Positions 25,187 through 35,191 are shown, counted from the stretch's first letter. The stretch is 64,000 nucleotides of DNA from Dysgonomonas sp. BGC7 (GCF_001261735.1 NZ_CVRP01000007.1:387711-451710), one strand, 5' to 3'. Program-made: numbers and translations. Notes: generated by a model not told the origin, from the sequence alone.

Positions 25187-26290
25187 ATGGGAACTATAAG
25201 ACTAATTTTGGCTATATCTGTAGTGATAGCACATTCGACTGATATATTTGGCTTTCGACTTGTTGGAGGACAATTAGCGGTACAGGTATTTTATATAATA
25301 TCGGGGTTCTATATGGCATTGATATTAAAGGAAAAATATATTGGAGCTAATGGATCGTACAAGTTATTTATATCAAATCGTTTTTTGAGAATATATCCCG
25401 TTTATTGGGTAATATTAATTGCTACCGTTTTGGTTTCGTTAGCGGCTTACTTATATAGTGGGAGTGGTTTTTTTCATATTTATGCAGAATATTTCGACTC
25501 TATGAGTATAGGGAGTATCCTATTTCTGATATTTACCAATATTGTATTGTTTTTTCAAGATACTGTACTGTTTCTAGGGTTGGATGTTTCATCAGGGAAT
25601 CTGTTCTTTACATCCGATTTCACCGCGTCTGATCCTGCTTTATGCGATTTTCTTTTTGTGCCACAAGCATGGACTGTTGCATTGGAGCTGACGTTTTATC
25701 TTATTGCTCCGTTTATAGTAAAAAAACGGATTAGGTATCTGATCGGAATGATTGTTGTTTTGCTTATTCTTCGGTTTATTATATCATATGGATTCGGGTT
25801 GAACCATGATCCTTGGACACATCGCTTTTTCCCTACTGAACTGGTCTTTTTTATTTTTGGTATCATAGCATATCATATCTACAAAAGGATAGCAGCTGTA
25901 GAAATAAAGAAAGTCTACTTAAATTCTATATGGATTGGTTTTCTGGCTATCACTTTTGCTTTTAGCTTTCTGCCATTAGAATATGATATTAAGCGGATAG
26001 CCTATTTGTCAATCTTTTTTATGGCTCTGCCCTTTATTTTTATATTGACTAAAAGTTGGAAATTTGACAGAAATATAGGAGAATTATCTTACCTTGTATA
26101 TATATCACATACATTTGTCCTCATTTGCATGCGACCTTTCAAATTTTTGTATGCAGATGGTGCGTACGGTGTCAGTTTGGTAGTGCTAACTCTTTTATGC
26201 TCAGTTTTATTGAACGAGCTGGTTTCTAAAAAGATAGAACAGATGAGGCAAAAAAGAGTTAAGAAAGCAGAGGTATACGCCAGTAATTGA
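25187..26290 (+). CDS. Acyltransferase 3 (OafA/YrhL-like) membrane protein
   Basis: A polytopic membrane protein with about ten hydrophobic segments over 367 residues. The N-terminal RLILAISVVIAHST carries the conserved Arg and His of the acyltransferase-3 family, and a second block reads NRFLRIYPVYW, a signature of OafA-type enzymes. Such proteins O-acetylate surface polysaccharides or peptidoglycan. The acceptor here is unknown. The gene is inserted between hisA (25-nt gap) and hisF (60-nt gap) and has no obvious link to histidine synthesis. Its base composition resembles its neighbours except for more hydrophobic codons. Confidence 0.88.
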   Translation: MGTIRLILAISVVIAHSTDIFGFRLVGGQLAVQVFYIISGFYMALILKEKYIGANGSYKLFISNRFLRIYPVYWVILIATVLVSLAAYLYSGSGFFHIYAEYFDSMSIGSILFLIFTNIVLFFQDTVLFLGLDVSSGNLFFTSDFTASDPALCDFLFVPQAWTVALELTFYLIAPFIVKKRIRYLIGMIVVLLILRFIISYGFGLNHDPWTHRFFPTELVFFIFGIIAYHIYKRIAAVEIKKVYLNSIWIGFLAITFAFSFLPLEYDIKRIAYLSIFFMALPFIFILTKSWKFDRNIGELSYLVYISHTFVLICMRPFKFLYADGAYGVSLVVLTLLCSVLLNELVSKKIEQMRQKRVKKAEVYASN

Positions 26291-26350
26291 TGAAAGTTCA
26301 ACTTTTGAGAAATGAATTTTTATAGGAAAAACTAATAAAAGAGATAAACA

Positions 26351-27103
26351 ATGCTTGCAAAAAGAATAATTCCTTGTTTGGATGTAAAAGATGGTAAAAC
26401 AGTTAAGGGAGTAAATTTTGTAAACTTTCGTGATGCAGGTGATCCTGTAGAACTCGGAATCCGTTACAGTGAACAAGGCGCAGACGAACTTGTTTTTCTT
26501 GATATAACAGCTTCTCACGAAGAGCGAAAGACTTTTACAGATCTTGTTAAGCGTATAGCAGCCAATATAAATATACCGTTTACTATAGGAGGAGGTATAA
26601 ATGAGCTGTCTGATGTAGACAGACTTCTGAATGCCGGAGCCGACAAGGTGTCTGTGAACTCAACAGCGATAAGAAATCCTAAAATATTAACAGAGATAGC
26701 TAAAAACTTTGGTTCACAGGTTTGTGTTTGTGCGATAGATGCTAACTTCGAAGATGGTATATGGCATTGCTACACCAGCGGAGGACGTAACAAGACCGAG
26801 AAAGAACTGTTCTCATGGGCTAAAGAAGCCGAAAATCTTGGTGCAGGTGAAATTCTTTTTACCAGTATGAGCCATGATGGAGTAAAGACAGGTTATGCAA
26901 ATGATGCTCTCCGAAGGCTTTCAGAAACTCTCAATATTCCCCTTATAGCCTCAGGCGGTGCAGGGAAGATGAAGCATTTCAAGGATGTTTTTATCGAAGG
27001 CAAAGCCGATGCAGCATTAGCAGCTAGTGTATTCCATTTTGGAGAAATTGCGATAAAAGACTTGAAAGATTATTTGAAAAAGGAAAATATCAACGTGAGA
27101 TGA
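26351..27103 (+). CDS. hisF: Imidazole glycerol phosphate synthase, cyclase subunit HisF
   Basis: HisF uses ammonia from HisH to turn PRFAR into imidazole glycerol phosphate and AICAR. The catalytic Asp11 is in IPCLDVKDG and the second catalytic Asp is in VCAIDANF. Phosphate-binding loops FTIGGGI and ASGGAG are also seen. Length 250 is standard. Its stop codon overlaps the start of the S41 protease gene in ATGA, so translation of the two is probably coupled. Confidence 0.97.
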   Translation: MLAKRIIPCLDVKDGKTVKGVNFVNFRDAGDPVELGIRYSEQGADELVFLDITASHEERKTFTDLVKRIAANINIPFTIGGGINELSDVDRLLNAGADKVSVNSTAIRNPKILTEIAKNFGSQVCVCAIDANFEDGIWHCYTSGGRNKTEKELFSWAKEAENLGAGEILFTSMSHDGVKTGYANDALRRLSETLNIPLIASGGAGKMKHFKDVFIEGKADAALAASVFHFGEIAIKDLKDYLKKENINVR

Positions 27104-28716
27104 AACTTTGTAGGAATCTAATATTATTGTATTTACTATTGATAATAAGTATATCGGTAGTCAATGCTCAATATTTGCTGAAAGATTCCTTATCTTACGA
27201 GTTGAGATATTTTGTGAAATTGCTCGAAGAAACTCATCCGGATCCATATACTGAGTTTGGAGGAAAAGTGAAATTTCACAAAGAGATCTTTGATCTTGAA
27301 CAAAAGATTGAAACGGACAATATTACATTGAAAGAGTACACCGCTTTGTTAAGCTCCCTCTTATCCGGACTACACGATGGACATTCATATCTAAACTCAG
27401 ATTCTAAGACAGAGAGTTCAGGGAAATATATACCTATATCTCTACGTGTTATCTCCGATGGTTTACTAATAGAAAAAATATCTTTTCAGTATAAGGAATA
27501 TTTAGGTGCACGTCTTACTGCTATAAATAATATATCCATTGATTCATTATGTGTTTTGATTTCCCGGATTATACCATGCGAAAATAAGTACAGCAGATAT
27601 AATGCTCTAAAAATGATGACACATAATCCTTCTCATATATACAGGCTTTTTCCCGACTTGAAAGACCATATTTCTCTGACTGTATTAACACAAGACGATG
27701 AGGAGAAAAAGTTTAATCTTGAGCTTTCAGAAAATAAGATTTCAGATATACAAGAAAGGGTAGAATACCCAAAATGGAAAAAGGAACCTTTGGGAGATTA
27801 TTTGTACTTCGATTACCTAGATAATGAAGGTAAGACTATGTATATGAAAGTTGGGAGTATAATGTCACGGGAGTGTTTTTTATATATGAAAGAAAATAAC
27901 TGGACAGGCTTTGAGAATATGCTTACAAATCTATATAAGCGCATATTGTATAAAGAGTTACCTGACGATAGAGACAAAGCGATAGACGATATTCCATCTT
28001 TCTCTGAAATATTCAAAAGTATGTTGTGTGAGATGTCTGAAAACAAATCAGAGAATCTTATTATAGATCTAAGAAAAAATGGAGGAGGGTTTACTGATAT
28101 AACATTGCCTAGTTTGTATATGTTGTATGGAGACAAATATCTGAATACAGACATGAATAATGTTTTCTACAGATTGATATCTCCATTGCTCATGGAGAAA
28201 TATGGGACTACATTGAGTAAATACAATGAATCCAATAATTCAAATTATCGGTTTGGAAATTATACTTTCTTTACAAAAAAGAAAGAAGAGAAAACAATAC
28301 AGCAAAAAAGAGATATCTTTGTAAGCAATGCGATGGGTGGAGCGGGTGTCTTTATAAAAGATCTGAATGGACAGCCGGTGTACACTCCCAAACATGTATA
28401 TGTATTGACCGATGTTCAGACTTTTAGTGCAGCTTTCCACTATGCGTTCTATTTATGGAAAATGGGTGCAATAATAGTTGGAGTGCCTTCGTCACAAGCT
28501 CCTAATACATATATGGAGGTCACACCGTTCGAATTACCATACACTAAGGTAAAAGGAAGTATATCAAACAGTGTTCAATATTTTCTTCCTGTTGCAGACA
28601 AGAGAGCAAAGATATTTTGGCCGGATATGATGCCTGAATATAAAGACTATAAGAAATATAATTTCGATCAAGATACGGAGTTATTATGGCTCCTCGATCG
28701 TATTAATAATAAATAA
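27100..28716 (+). CDS. Exported S41-family peptidase-like protein
   Basis: A signal peptide (cleavage near VNAQ) leads into an N-terminal helical cap (about 25-120, including GLHDGHSYL, a typical S41 block). The C-terminal protease domain includes [13 protein letters not shown] and the probable nucleophile Ser443 in DVQTFSAAF, followed by [11 protein letters not shown]-like residues are not obvious, so it may belong to a PDZ-less subgroup. It is periplasmic or surface-exposed by inference. Its start overlaps the hisF stop and its end is 2 nt from hisIE, so it is embedded in the his operon without an apparent pathway connection. Substrate is unknown. Confidence 0.85.
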   Translation: MKLCRNLILLYLLLIISISVVNAQYLLKDSLSYELRYFVKLLEETHPDPYTEFGGKVKFHKEIFDLEQKIETDNITLKEYTALLSSLLSGLHDGHSYLNSDSKTESSGKYIPISLRVISDGLLIEKISFQYKEYLGARLTAINNISIDSLCVLISRIIPCENKYSRYNALKMMTHNPSHIYRLFPDLKDHISLTVLTQDDEEKKFNLELSENKISDIQERVEYPKWKKEPLGDYLYFDYLDNEGKTMYMKVGSIMSRECFLYMKENNWTGFENMLTNLYKRILYKELPDDRDKAIDDIPSFSEIFKSMLCEMSENKSENLIIDLRKNGGGFTDITLPSLYMLYGDKYLNTDMNNVFYRLISPLLMEKYGTTLSKYNESNNSNYRFGNYTFFTKKKEEKTIQQKRDIFVSNAMGGAGVFIKDLNGQPVYTPKHVYVLTDVQTFSAAFHYAFYLWKMGAIIVGVPSSQAPNTYMEVTPFELPYTKVKGSISNSVQYFLPVADKRAKIFWPDMMPEYKDYKKYNFDQDTELLWLLDRINNK

Positions 28717-28718
28717 CA

Positions 28719-29315
28719 ATGAATCTGAATTTTGAAAAAGTCGGAGGTTTAATTCCTGCTATTATACAGGATAATGAAACAAGCAAAGTGTTGATGTTGG
28801 GCTATATGAATGAAGAGGCTCTGAAGAAAACACAGGAAACAGGAAAAGTTACATTTTTTAGCCGCACAAAACAACGTTTGTGGACAAAAGGCGAAGAAAG
28901 TGGTAATTTTCTTAATGTGGTGAGTATAAAAGAAGATTGCGACCAAGATACACTCCTCGTAAAGGTAAATCCCGTAGGACCTGTGTGTCATACCGGTGCA
29001 GATACTTGTTTCGAAGAGAAGAACAAAGAAGATATACTCTTTCTGAAATATCTTCAACAGTTTATTGAAAAACGTTACAATGAAATGCCGGAAGGTTCTT
29101 ATACAACTTCATTGTTCCAATCGGGGGTAAACCGCATGGCTCAGAAGGTAGGAGAAGAAGCCATCGAATCTGTTATTGAGGCTTGCAATGGTACAGACGA
29201 TCGTTTGGTCTACGAGTCTGCCGATATGCTTTATCACCTCATCGTACTTCTTACATCTAAGGGGTTGAGTATCGAAGACCTAGCTAGAGAACTTCAGAAA
29301 CGACATAAAAAATAA
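28719..29315 (+). CDS. hisIE: Bifunctional phosphoribosyl-AMP cyclohydrolase / phosphoribosyl-ATP pyrophosphatase
   Basis: The N-terminal HisI domain (about 1-105) opens the purine ring of PR-AMP. Its metal-binding residues lie in VSIKEDCDQDTLLV and GPVCHTGADTCF. The C-terminal HisE domain (about 110-198) hydrolyses PR-ATP, with the helical motif RMAQKVGEEAIESVIEA and ESADMLYHLIVLL. This fused form is usual in Bacteroidetes. It follows the S41 gene after 2 nt and closes the late-his cluster; early genes (hisG, hisD, hisC, hisB) are not in the window. Confidence 0.97.
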   Translation: MNLNFEKVGGLIPAIIQDNETSKVLMLGYMNEEALKKTQETGKVTFFSRTKQRLWTKGEESGNFLNVVSIKEDCDQDTLLVKVNPVGPVCHTGADTCFEEKNKEDILFLKYLQQFIEKRYNEMPEGSYTTSLFQSGVNRMAQKVGEEAIESVIEACNGTDDRLVYESADMLYHLIVLLTSKGLSIEDLARELQKRHKK

Positions 29316-29398
29316 TAAGAAATAAGTCACAGGTAAACAGGTTCTTTTGAACTATACTTACAGATAACTGTTGACTGTAAATAACCAATGGAATAGTT

Positions 29399-30097
29399 AT
29401 GGATAAGTCAAAAGATACAATTGTAAAATATGAGGGAGTCGATCTTGGTCGTGATGGTAATACTATATTGAGCGATATAAATATTACGATCGACGAAGGC
29501 GAGTTCATTTATCTGATAGGAAAAGTTGGTTCCGGTAAAAGTACTTTTCTTAAGAGCTTATACCATGAAATTCCGCTAGAGAAGGGGCATGGCCGAATAT
29601 TGGACTATGAGTTGGAATCTATAAGAAAAAGGGATGTCCCGTTTCTTAGACGTAAAATAGGAATTGTATTTCAAGACTTTCAGTTACTTATTGACCGTAC
29701 AGCATCTAAAAATCTTGAATTTGTCTTACGGGCTACAGGATGGAAAAACAGAGACCTGATAGACATACGCATCAATGAAGTGTTGGCTCAGGTAGGCATG
29801 CAAAATAAAGGATATAAAATGCCGCACGAACTATCAGGTGGAGAGCAACAGCGTATAGTTATAGCACGTGCCCTGCTGAACTCTCCCGAGATTATTTTAG
29901 CAGACGAACCGACAGGTAATCTTGATCCGGAAACAGGCAATCAGATTGTCGAATTATTGCACACTATATCTCAGGGAGATACTGCTGTTATTATGTCTAC
30001 TCATAACTATGCTGTAGTACAAAAATATCCCGGCAGGATTATCAAATGTGAAGACGGACTTCTTAAGGATGTCAAATTGCATAATACCGGCAATTAG
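29399..30097 (+). CDS. ftsE: FtsE-like ABC transporter ATP-binding protein
   Basis: A 232-residue ABC ATPase. Walker A is GKVGSGKST, the Q-loop is in IVFQDFQLL, the signature is LSGGEQQR, Walker B is [12 protein letters not shown], and the H-loop is in MSTHNY. The close match to the FtsE size and the LSGGEQQR / DEPTGNLD combination support FtsE, the cytosolic partner of FtsX in controlling septal peptidoglycan hydrolases. No ftsX is adjacent, so the membrane partner would have to be elsewhere; a LolD-type lipoprotein exporter ATPase is the main alternative. It lies 83 nt after hisIE. Confidence 0.85.
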   Translation: MDKSKDTIVKYEGVDLGRDGNTILSDINITIDEGEFIYLIGKVGSGKSTFLKSLYHEIPLEKGHGRILDYELESIRKRDVPFLRRKIGIVFQDFQLLIDRTASKNLEFVLRATGWKNRDLIDIRINEVLAQVGMQNKGYKMPHELSGGEQQRIVIARALLNSPEIILADEPTGNLDPETGNQIVELLHTISQGDTAVIMSTHNYAVVQKYPGRIIKCEDGLLKDVKLHNTGN

Positions 30098-30216
30098 TTT
30101 TATCTTAGTTTTTTATCTATACTATAGCTTTCTTCTTGTATAAAAGTTGTTGAATACAATAAATAATAACAAGAGGAAAGAGTACAAGTTTGTCAGGTTT
30201 TAGTTAAAATTGGTTT

Positions 30217-30224
30217 TAGATTTG
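30217..30224 (+). promoter_or_regulatory. Putative -7 promoter box of the GNAT gene
   Basis: TAGATTTG matches TAnnTTTG, 44 nt upstream of ATG 30269; a TTTG lies at 30189-30192, with a 24-nt spacer. It suggests this gene is transcribed separately from ftsE. Confidence 0.45.
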
Positions 30225-30268
30225 CATTGAAAGATAAAAGATAGTAGTTGAGATATAACTTAAAGCTT

Positions 30269-30799
30269 ATGGAAATTAGAAAATTAGATATCCGGAATCA
30301 TCAGGAGGTATCGTTTGTTGAAAATCTTTATATAGAGTCTTTCCCTCTAAGTGAGCGCCGTCCTGTAGAAAAAATGTTGGATTTATACAAAGGAAATTCT
30401 CCTTTTGTTATTTCAGTTACCGTAGAGGATGAAGGGATTGTAGGATTTCTTACCTATTGGGATTTAGGTGATTTTATATTTGCTGAGCACTTTGCTATTT
30501 CTCCCGAGTTTAGAAATGGAGGATATGGTGGTAAAGTTATAAATCTCTTTATAGAATATGCAAACAAGCCTATATTACTCGAGGTAGAATTGCCAACGAC
30601 TATTCTTTCGGAACGTAGAATAGGGTTTTATCAGCGTTTAGGATTTAAGCTGTGGGAAGATATATCATATCAGCAGCCAGCATACCATGAAGATGGAGGA
30701 GTAGTACCAATGATGCTCATGACGTATGGCAATTTGGCAATAGATAAAGAAATGCTTGAAATAAGAAGCAAGCTTTATAGTATAGTATATAATTGCTAA
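30269..30799 (+). CDS. GNAT-family N-acetyltransferase
   Basis: A 176-residue GNAT domain. The acetyl-CoA-binding motif A appears as EHFAISPEFRNGGYGGKVI (R-x-x-G-x-G/A form RNGGYGG), with motif B near RRIGFYQRLGFKLW. The acceptor is unknown: such enzymes modify small amines, protein N termini or peptidoglycan precursors. ATG 30269 (MEIRKLDIRN) was chosen; the TTG seven codons upstream is unlikely. It is convergent with the SSS symporter gene, 13 nt between stop codons. Confidence 0.87.
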   Translation: MEIRKLDIRNHQEVSFVENLYIESFPLSERRPVEKMLDLYKGNSPFVISVTVEDEGIVGFLTYWDLGDFIFAEHFAISPEFRNGGYGGKVINLFIEYANKPILLEVELPTTILSERRIGFYQRLGFKLWEDISYQQPAYHEDGGVVPMMLMTYGNLAIDKEMLEIRSKLYSIVYNC

Positions 30800-30812
30800 A
30801 AGCTGATAAAGC

Positions 30813-32282
30813 TTAGTTATTGGTAATTATTTGCTTACTCTTTATTCGGTGCGATATACATAGTAGCCCGAATGCAGTGAGCAAACCATTGATTAATAGT
30901 ATTTCATATCCTACCTGATAGTTATAAGCCCGATGTAGGTAGGTTTCTAAGAAGAAGCTTAGTATCGGAGCCAATACACAGACTATTGGTACAAATTTAT
31001 CCTTTACATTTACTCGGCAAAACAATCCGAAGAAGAATAGACCTAACAAAGGACCATAAGTGTAAGATGCTACTTTATAAATTGTATCCAGAATGTTTTC
31101 TTGCTGAATGTAATTGATAGCTAATATAACTAAAAGGAAAACGAGACTGACAGCGACATGGACTTTCTTCCTCGTTTTCTGGGCTTTTACAGCATCTTCT
31201 TTATTTATATTGAACAAGTCTATACATACTGATGTTGTAAGAGCGGTAAGGGCAGAATCGGCACTCGAAAAAGCCGCTGCAATAATACCAATAGTAAAGA
31301 ATATAAGTACCGGAAGCCCTAGATACTCTGAAGCCAGCATAGGCAATATCTGATCCGATTTCTCTGGCAATGCTATTCCTTCCTGAGCTACAAAGAGAAG
31401 AAGTAATATACCTAGAGATAGGAATATAAAATTGATTGGGGCAAAAGAGAACCCATATGTCACCATGTTTTTCTGAGCATCTTTGAGTGTCTTGCAAGTA
31501 AGGTTCTTTTGCATCATATCCTGATCCAATCCCGTCATTACTATTGTAATGAATACTCCGCTCAGGAACTGTTTGAAGAAATTCTGTCTCGAGGCCCAAT
31601 CATCGAAAACAAATATGCGGGAATGCTCACTACTGCTTATTGCATCTACTACCTGAGGAAAACTCATATTCATCTTGGTTGCTACCTGCCATATAATTAG
31701 TATTGCTCCTAGAAGCAAACACGATGTTTGTAGCGTATCAGTCCATATTATAGTTTTGATTCCACTGCGGAAGGTATATCCCCAAATGAGAAGGATAATA
31801 CCTGTAACGGTGACCCAAAATGGAATATTCCACTGATCGAATACCAATGTTTGCAATATCATAGCTACCAGATAAAGTCTGGCAGCAGCACCTATTACTT
31901 TCGATAAGATGAAGAATGAAGCTCCTGTTTTATACGAATAGAATCCAAAGCGCTTCTCCAGATAGCCATATATCGTAGTCAGATTTAGCCTGTAATATAG
32001 AGGTAATAAGACGTAGGCTATGACAAAGTAGCCAGCCACAAAACCAAAGACCATTTGCATATACGTCATGTCGAACTTGCCAACCATTCCGGGCACAGAA
32101 ACAAACGTAACACCAGAGATGGAAGTGCCTACCATAGCAATAGCTACAATAAACCAAGGTGATTGTCTATTGCCTAGAAAGAAGGCATCATTGTCACTGC
32201 TTTTCTTACTTACGAAATATGATATAGCAAGCAATGCAAGAAAGTATATCGCGATAATGATTAAAATAGTGACTCCCATCAT
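30813..32282 (-). CDS. Sodium:solute symporter (SSS family)
   Basis: A polytopic inner-membrane protein of 489 residues with about 13 membrane segments, the usual SSS topology. Family features include the N-terminal DAFFLGNRQSPW, GTSISGVTFVSVPGMV with Ser/Thr residues typical of the Na+ site, the AARLYLVAMI region, and SSADSALTALTTS. Substrates in the family include sugars, sialic acid, amino acids and vitamins, and sequence inspection cannot choose among them. The GT11 fucosyltransferase gene lies 10 nt upstream on the same strand, so the two are probably co-transcribed; a sugar substrate is therefore attractive but not shown. Confidence 0.9.
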   Translation of the reverse strand: MMGVTILIIIAIYFLALLAISYFVSKKSSDNDAFFLGNRQSPWFIVAIAMVGTSISGVTFVSVPGMVGKFDMTYMQMVFGFVAGYFVIAYVLLPLYYRLNLTTIYGYLEKRFGFYSYKTGASFFILSKVIGAAARLYLVAMILQTLVFDQWNIPFWVTVTGIILLIWGYTFRSGIKTIIWTDTLQTSCLLLGAILIIWQVATKMNMSFPQVVDAISSSEHSRIFVFDDWASRQNFFKQFLSGVFITIVMTGLDQDMMQKNLTCKTLKDAQKNMVTYGFSFAPINFIFLSLGILLLLFVAQEGIALPEKSDQILPMLASEYLGLPVLIFFTIGIIAAAFSSADSALTALTTSVCIDLFNINKEDAVKAQKTRKKVHVAVSLVFLLVILAINYIQQENILDTIYKVASYTYGPLLGLFFFGLFCRVNVKDKFVPIVCVLAPILSFFLETYLHRAYNYQVGYEILLINGLLTAFGLLCISHRIKSKQIITNN

Positions 32283-32292
32283 TTATTATCTG

Positions 32293-33168
32293 TCATATGT
32301 TTATTGTCTGCCATCTATCTGGTATAAAGTCAGAGATGTTGTAATTAGCTTTGTCCCCAAACCATTTGGAAGGAGCGATCGTATAACCGTTTCCTGACGA
32401 AAGCCATGCTCCCCACCAACTAAAGCTGCTGTTGGCAATAATATGATGTTTACAAGTACTCATCAGAGCCATATCTTTCCAACTATCCCGACCTGTATTC
32501 CAGTCTATAATATGCCTGTTGGATAGAAATTCAAACTCAGATCGTATAAAATCGGAATCATCTGAAAATATATAAAAGGTCAGATCCTTTTCTGTTCCCA
32601 ACCTCTCTAAAGCATCTTTATAATAGCTCAATGGCAGTACTCCGTGATAATCTGAGACCGTTTTGAGTTTTAGAAAATCTCCATGTCTTACATGTATACT
32701 TACAGAATTCTCTATCGTCATCTTCTTTGCCAACTCTGTATTTCTCCCATCCAGTGAAGGAAACTTAAACTGATTGAGTAGCTCTTCTCTTATATGGCTG
32801 AAATACTTTTCGGATTGAAAATATCCATCAAGGTAGAGATTTTTCCTTTGAGGTATATTTATAAACTCATTCTCTATTTGTTTTACAACCAGAGGAGATA
32901 CTCTCAATACGGTACGTATCAATCGATAAAAAACGCCTTTTGAAAGTAATATCTTTCGCCAGCTATTGGTAAGATAATCGGCATTGAGATTCTGAAAGAT
33001 ATCGAGTTCCAGTTCTCTTGCTGTAAAGGTGTCAGTAGAGCCTTTATTCTCTCTGAGAAAATAAGTGTCAAGGAGAACTTTTCTGTTTCTATCTGCTTCG
33101 GTGGCTCTGACTACAGCATATTGAAACATTTGATTTCCCAGTCCTCCTTGCAGTTTACAGGTTTTCAT
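32293..33168 (-). CDS. Alpha-1,2-fucosyltransferase, GT11 family
   Basis: This enzyme transfers fucose from GDP-fucose to a galactose residue of a surface glycan. GT11 hallmarks are the N-terminal GGLGNQMFQYA, the donor-binding SIHVRHGDF in the middle, and SSFSWWGAWL near the C terminus. Length 291 is typical. No other glycan-biosynthesis gene is adjacent, which is unusual because GT11 genes often sit in capsule or O-antigen clusters. It is upstream of, and probably co-transcribed with, the SSS symporter. Confidence 0.93.
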   Translation of the reverse strand: MKTCKLQGGLGNQMFQYAVVRATEADRNRKVLLDTYFLRENKGSTDTFTARELELDIFQNLNADYLTNSWRKILLSKGVFYRLIRTVLRVSPLVVKQIENEFINIPQRKNLYLDGYFQSEKYFSHIREELLNQFKFPSLDGRNTELAKKMTIENSVSIHVRHGDFLKLKTVSDYHGVLPLSYYKDALERLGTEKDLTFYIFSDDSDFIRSEFEFLSNRHIIDWNTGRDSWKDMALMSTCKHHIIANSSFSWWGAWLSSGNGYTIAPSKWFGDKANYNISDFIPDRWQTINI

Positions 33169-33196
33169 ATTCGTATATCTTCTGGTAAAACTGGAG

Positions 33197-33204
33197 CAAA
33201 AATA
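33197..33204 (-). promoter_or_regulatory. Putative -7 promoter box of the fucosyltransferase-symporter unit
   Basis: The minus strand reads TATTTTTG, matching TAnnTTTG, 28 nt upstream of the fucosyltransferase start. Confidence 0.45.
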
Positions 33205-33365
33205 AGCATTATTGTCATGAATAGAACTAACGAAATCATCTTTTATTTATCATTATACTGACAAAAAGTCTTAGCGAATTGTTAAAATTGCAATAAAGAT
33301 GATTTGCTCGGTTAAAAGTGTTAAAAAATAGAGTAATCACATACCAAGTGTATAGTTTTTGTGTT

Positions 33366-33373
33366 TACATTTG
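33366..33373 (+). promoter_or_regulatory. Putative -7 promoter box of the HtrA protease gene
   Basis: TACATTTG matches TAnnTTTG, 66 nt upstream of ATG 33440. Confidence 0.45.
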
Positions 33374-33439
33374 AAACAGAAATTTAATCAAAAAAGAATT
33401 AGAAAGAACTTTGAATAATTAATTAAATAATACTTGCAT

Positions 33440-34960
33440 ATGAATAAAATTTGGAAAAATATTTCAACCTACGCATTGGTTGCATTAGTGAGTATAGGAG
33501 CTGCATATGGTACATATAGCTTCATGGATTACAGAAAAGGATATAGTTCTGCCGATGTGTACAGTTATGGGCATGAGTTTGATCAAAAAGGAGTTCATCT
33601 TGCCGCCTTTACTGCGGAGGGGTATCCTGATTTTACAAAAGCTGCGGAGAATTCTATACATGCAGTAGTACATATCAAATCTACAGTAAAATCTCAGACT
33701 CCACAAGGGGGGCGTCAGCGTATGATAGACCCTTTCGAATATTTTTTTGGTTTTGGAGATAGAGGAGATAGTCAAGGATATGGTAATCCTCAGCCAAGTG
33801 TAGGGTTCGGGTCAGGTGTAATTATATCAGGAGATGGTTATGTTGTAACCAACAATCATGTAATAGACAAAGCTTCTGAAATAGAGGTTACGTTAAATGA
33901 TAATAGTAAATATACTGCAAAACTTGTTGGTACCGATCCTCAGACTGATATTGCTTTATTAAAAATAGAAGGTAAGGATTTACCATATATACCTTTCGGT
34001 AATTCGGATAATCTAAAAGTTGGAGAGTGGGTATTAGCTGTTGGGAATCCGTTCAATTTAACATCGACTGTAACTGTTGGTATAGTTAGTGCAAAATCAC
34101 GTGGTAATATTGGTTCTTCAGGATCTAATAATATTCAGTCATTTATACAAACAGATGCAGCTATTAATAGAGGTAACAGTGGTGGTGCATTGGTAAATAC
34201 TAATGGAGAATTAGTTGGTATCAATACTGCGATCTATTCCCAAACAGGCGATTTTGCCGGATATGGATTTGCTGTTCCTATCTCTATAGCAGGAAAAGTT
34301 GTAGCCGATATAAAAGAATATGGAACTGTGCAGCGTGCCGTATTAGGAGTGATGATACAAGATATACCTATGGCAAAAGAAGCTGATCCTGAAAAGACAA
34401 AGAATCTGGCTGTAAATGAAGGTGTTTATGTAGGAGGCTTTGCAGAAATGAGTCCAGCTAAACAAGCCGGAGTAGAGGAAGGCGATGTCATAGTATCTAT
34501 AAATGGAATGAAAGTTAGAAATGTAAGCGAACTTCAGGATCAGGTAAACCGTTTCCGTCCTGGCGATAAAGTTAAGGTACAGGTCAAACGAGGAAATGCA
34601 GATAAGTCATATGATGTTACTTTAAAAAATAATTCAGGAAGTACAGCTATTGTAAAGAAAGGTGATGCTATGGGTGCTATAGGGGCTGCATTCAAAGATC
34701 TAAGTGCAGAAAAGAAAAAACAACTAGGTATCAGCTATGGGGTAGAAGTAGCCGGAGTAGATAATGCCGGAAAATTCCATAAGCAAGGTATCGCAAAAGG
34801 ATTTATTATACAGAAAATTAATAACCAACCGGTATCTTCTGCCTCTGAGGTCGAAAGTATTGTTCAGTCTGTAGCAAATAGTCAGGATAAAGGATTGTTC
34901 GTTGCTGGTATTGCAGCAGATGGAAGTAAGAAATTCTATGCTGTAGATCTTAGTGAATAA
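33440..34960 (+). CDS. htrA: HtrA/DegP-type periplasmic serine protease-chaperone
   Basis: An envelope quality-control protease. A single N-terminal hydrophobic segment (about 10-28) exports or anchors it. The trypsin-like domain has the catalytic triad His140 (NNHVID), Asp170 (PQTDIALL) and Ser247 (GNSGGAL). Two PDZ domains follow, with carboxylate-binding regions near residues 295-395 and 405-500; the second is more divergent. Length 506 fits DegP/DegQ. The start is ATG 33440 (MNKIWKNI); a TTG two codons upstream is rejected. It is a single-gene unit, probably induced by envelope stress, but no sigma-E-type site is seen. Confidence 0.95.
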   Translation: MNKIWKNISTYALVALVSIGAAYGTYSFMDYRKGYSSADVYSYGHEFDQKGVHLAAFTAEGYPDFTKAAENSIHAVVHIKSTVKSQTPQGGRQRMIDPFEYFFGFGDRGDSQGYGNPQPSVGFGSGVIISGDGYVVTNNHVIDKASEIEVTLNDNSKYTAKLVGTDPQTDIALLKIEGKDLPYIPFGNSDNLKVGEWVLAVGNPFNLTSTVTVGIVSAKSRGNIGSSGSNNIQSFIQTDAAINRGNSGGALVNTNGELVGINTAIYSQTGDFAGYGFAVPISIAGKVVADIKEYGTVQRAVLGVMIQDIPMAKEADPEKTKNLAVNEGVYVGGFAEMSPAKQAGVEEGDVIVSINGMKVRNVSELQDQVNRFRPGDKVKVQVKRGNADKSYDVTLKNNSGSTAIVKKGDAMGAIGAAFKDLSAEKKKQLGISYGVEVAGVDNAGKFHKQGIAKGFIIQKINNQPVSSASEVESIVQSVANSQDKGLFVAGIAADGSKKFYAVDLSE

Positions 34961-34980
34961 TTAATTTACTTGTAATAATT

Positions 34981-35017
34981 AACGCTTAAACAGGAACAAA
35001 TACACTGTTTAAGCGTT
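34981..35017. terminator. Inverted repeat after htrA
   Basis: A perfect 13-bp stem, AACGCTTAAACAG with CTGTTTAAGCGTT, around an 11-nt loop, 21 nt after the htrA stop. It lacks a proper T tract, so it may be a weak terminator or an mRNA 3'-end stabiliser. Confidence 0.55.
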
Positions 35018-35145
35018 ATTACTTATATACAAATTGTATTTAAACTTTATACAACAAAAAGCTAAGTAAAAATCATTTTGAGTAAAATTAACTAAGGAAA
35101 TTAAGAATAAGGGCAGGTTGCGGCCTGTATTTTATATTTTTTTGC

Positions 35146-35153
35146 TATATTTG
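35146..35153 (+). promoter_or_regulatory. Putative -7 promoter box of rpoD
   Basis: TATATTTG matches TAnnTTTG, 38 nt upstream of ATG 35192. The sigma factor encoded here is the one expected to recognise this type of box. Confidence 0.55.
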
Positions 35154-35191
35154 CAAACATTTTCGAGATGTTTTAATACATATATCTGTAT

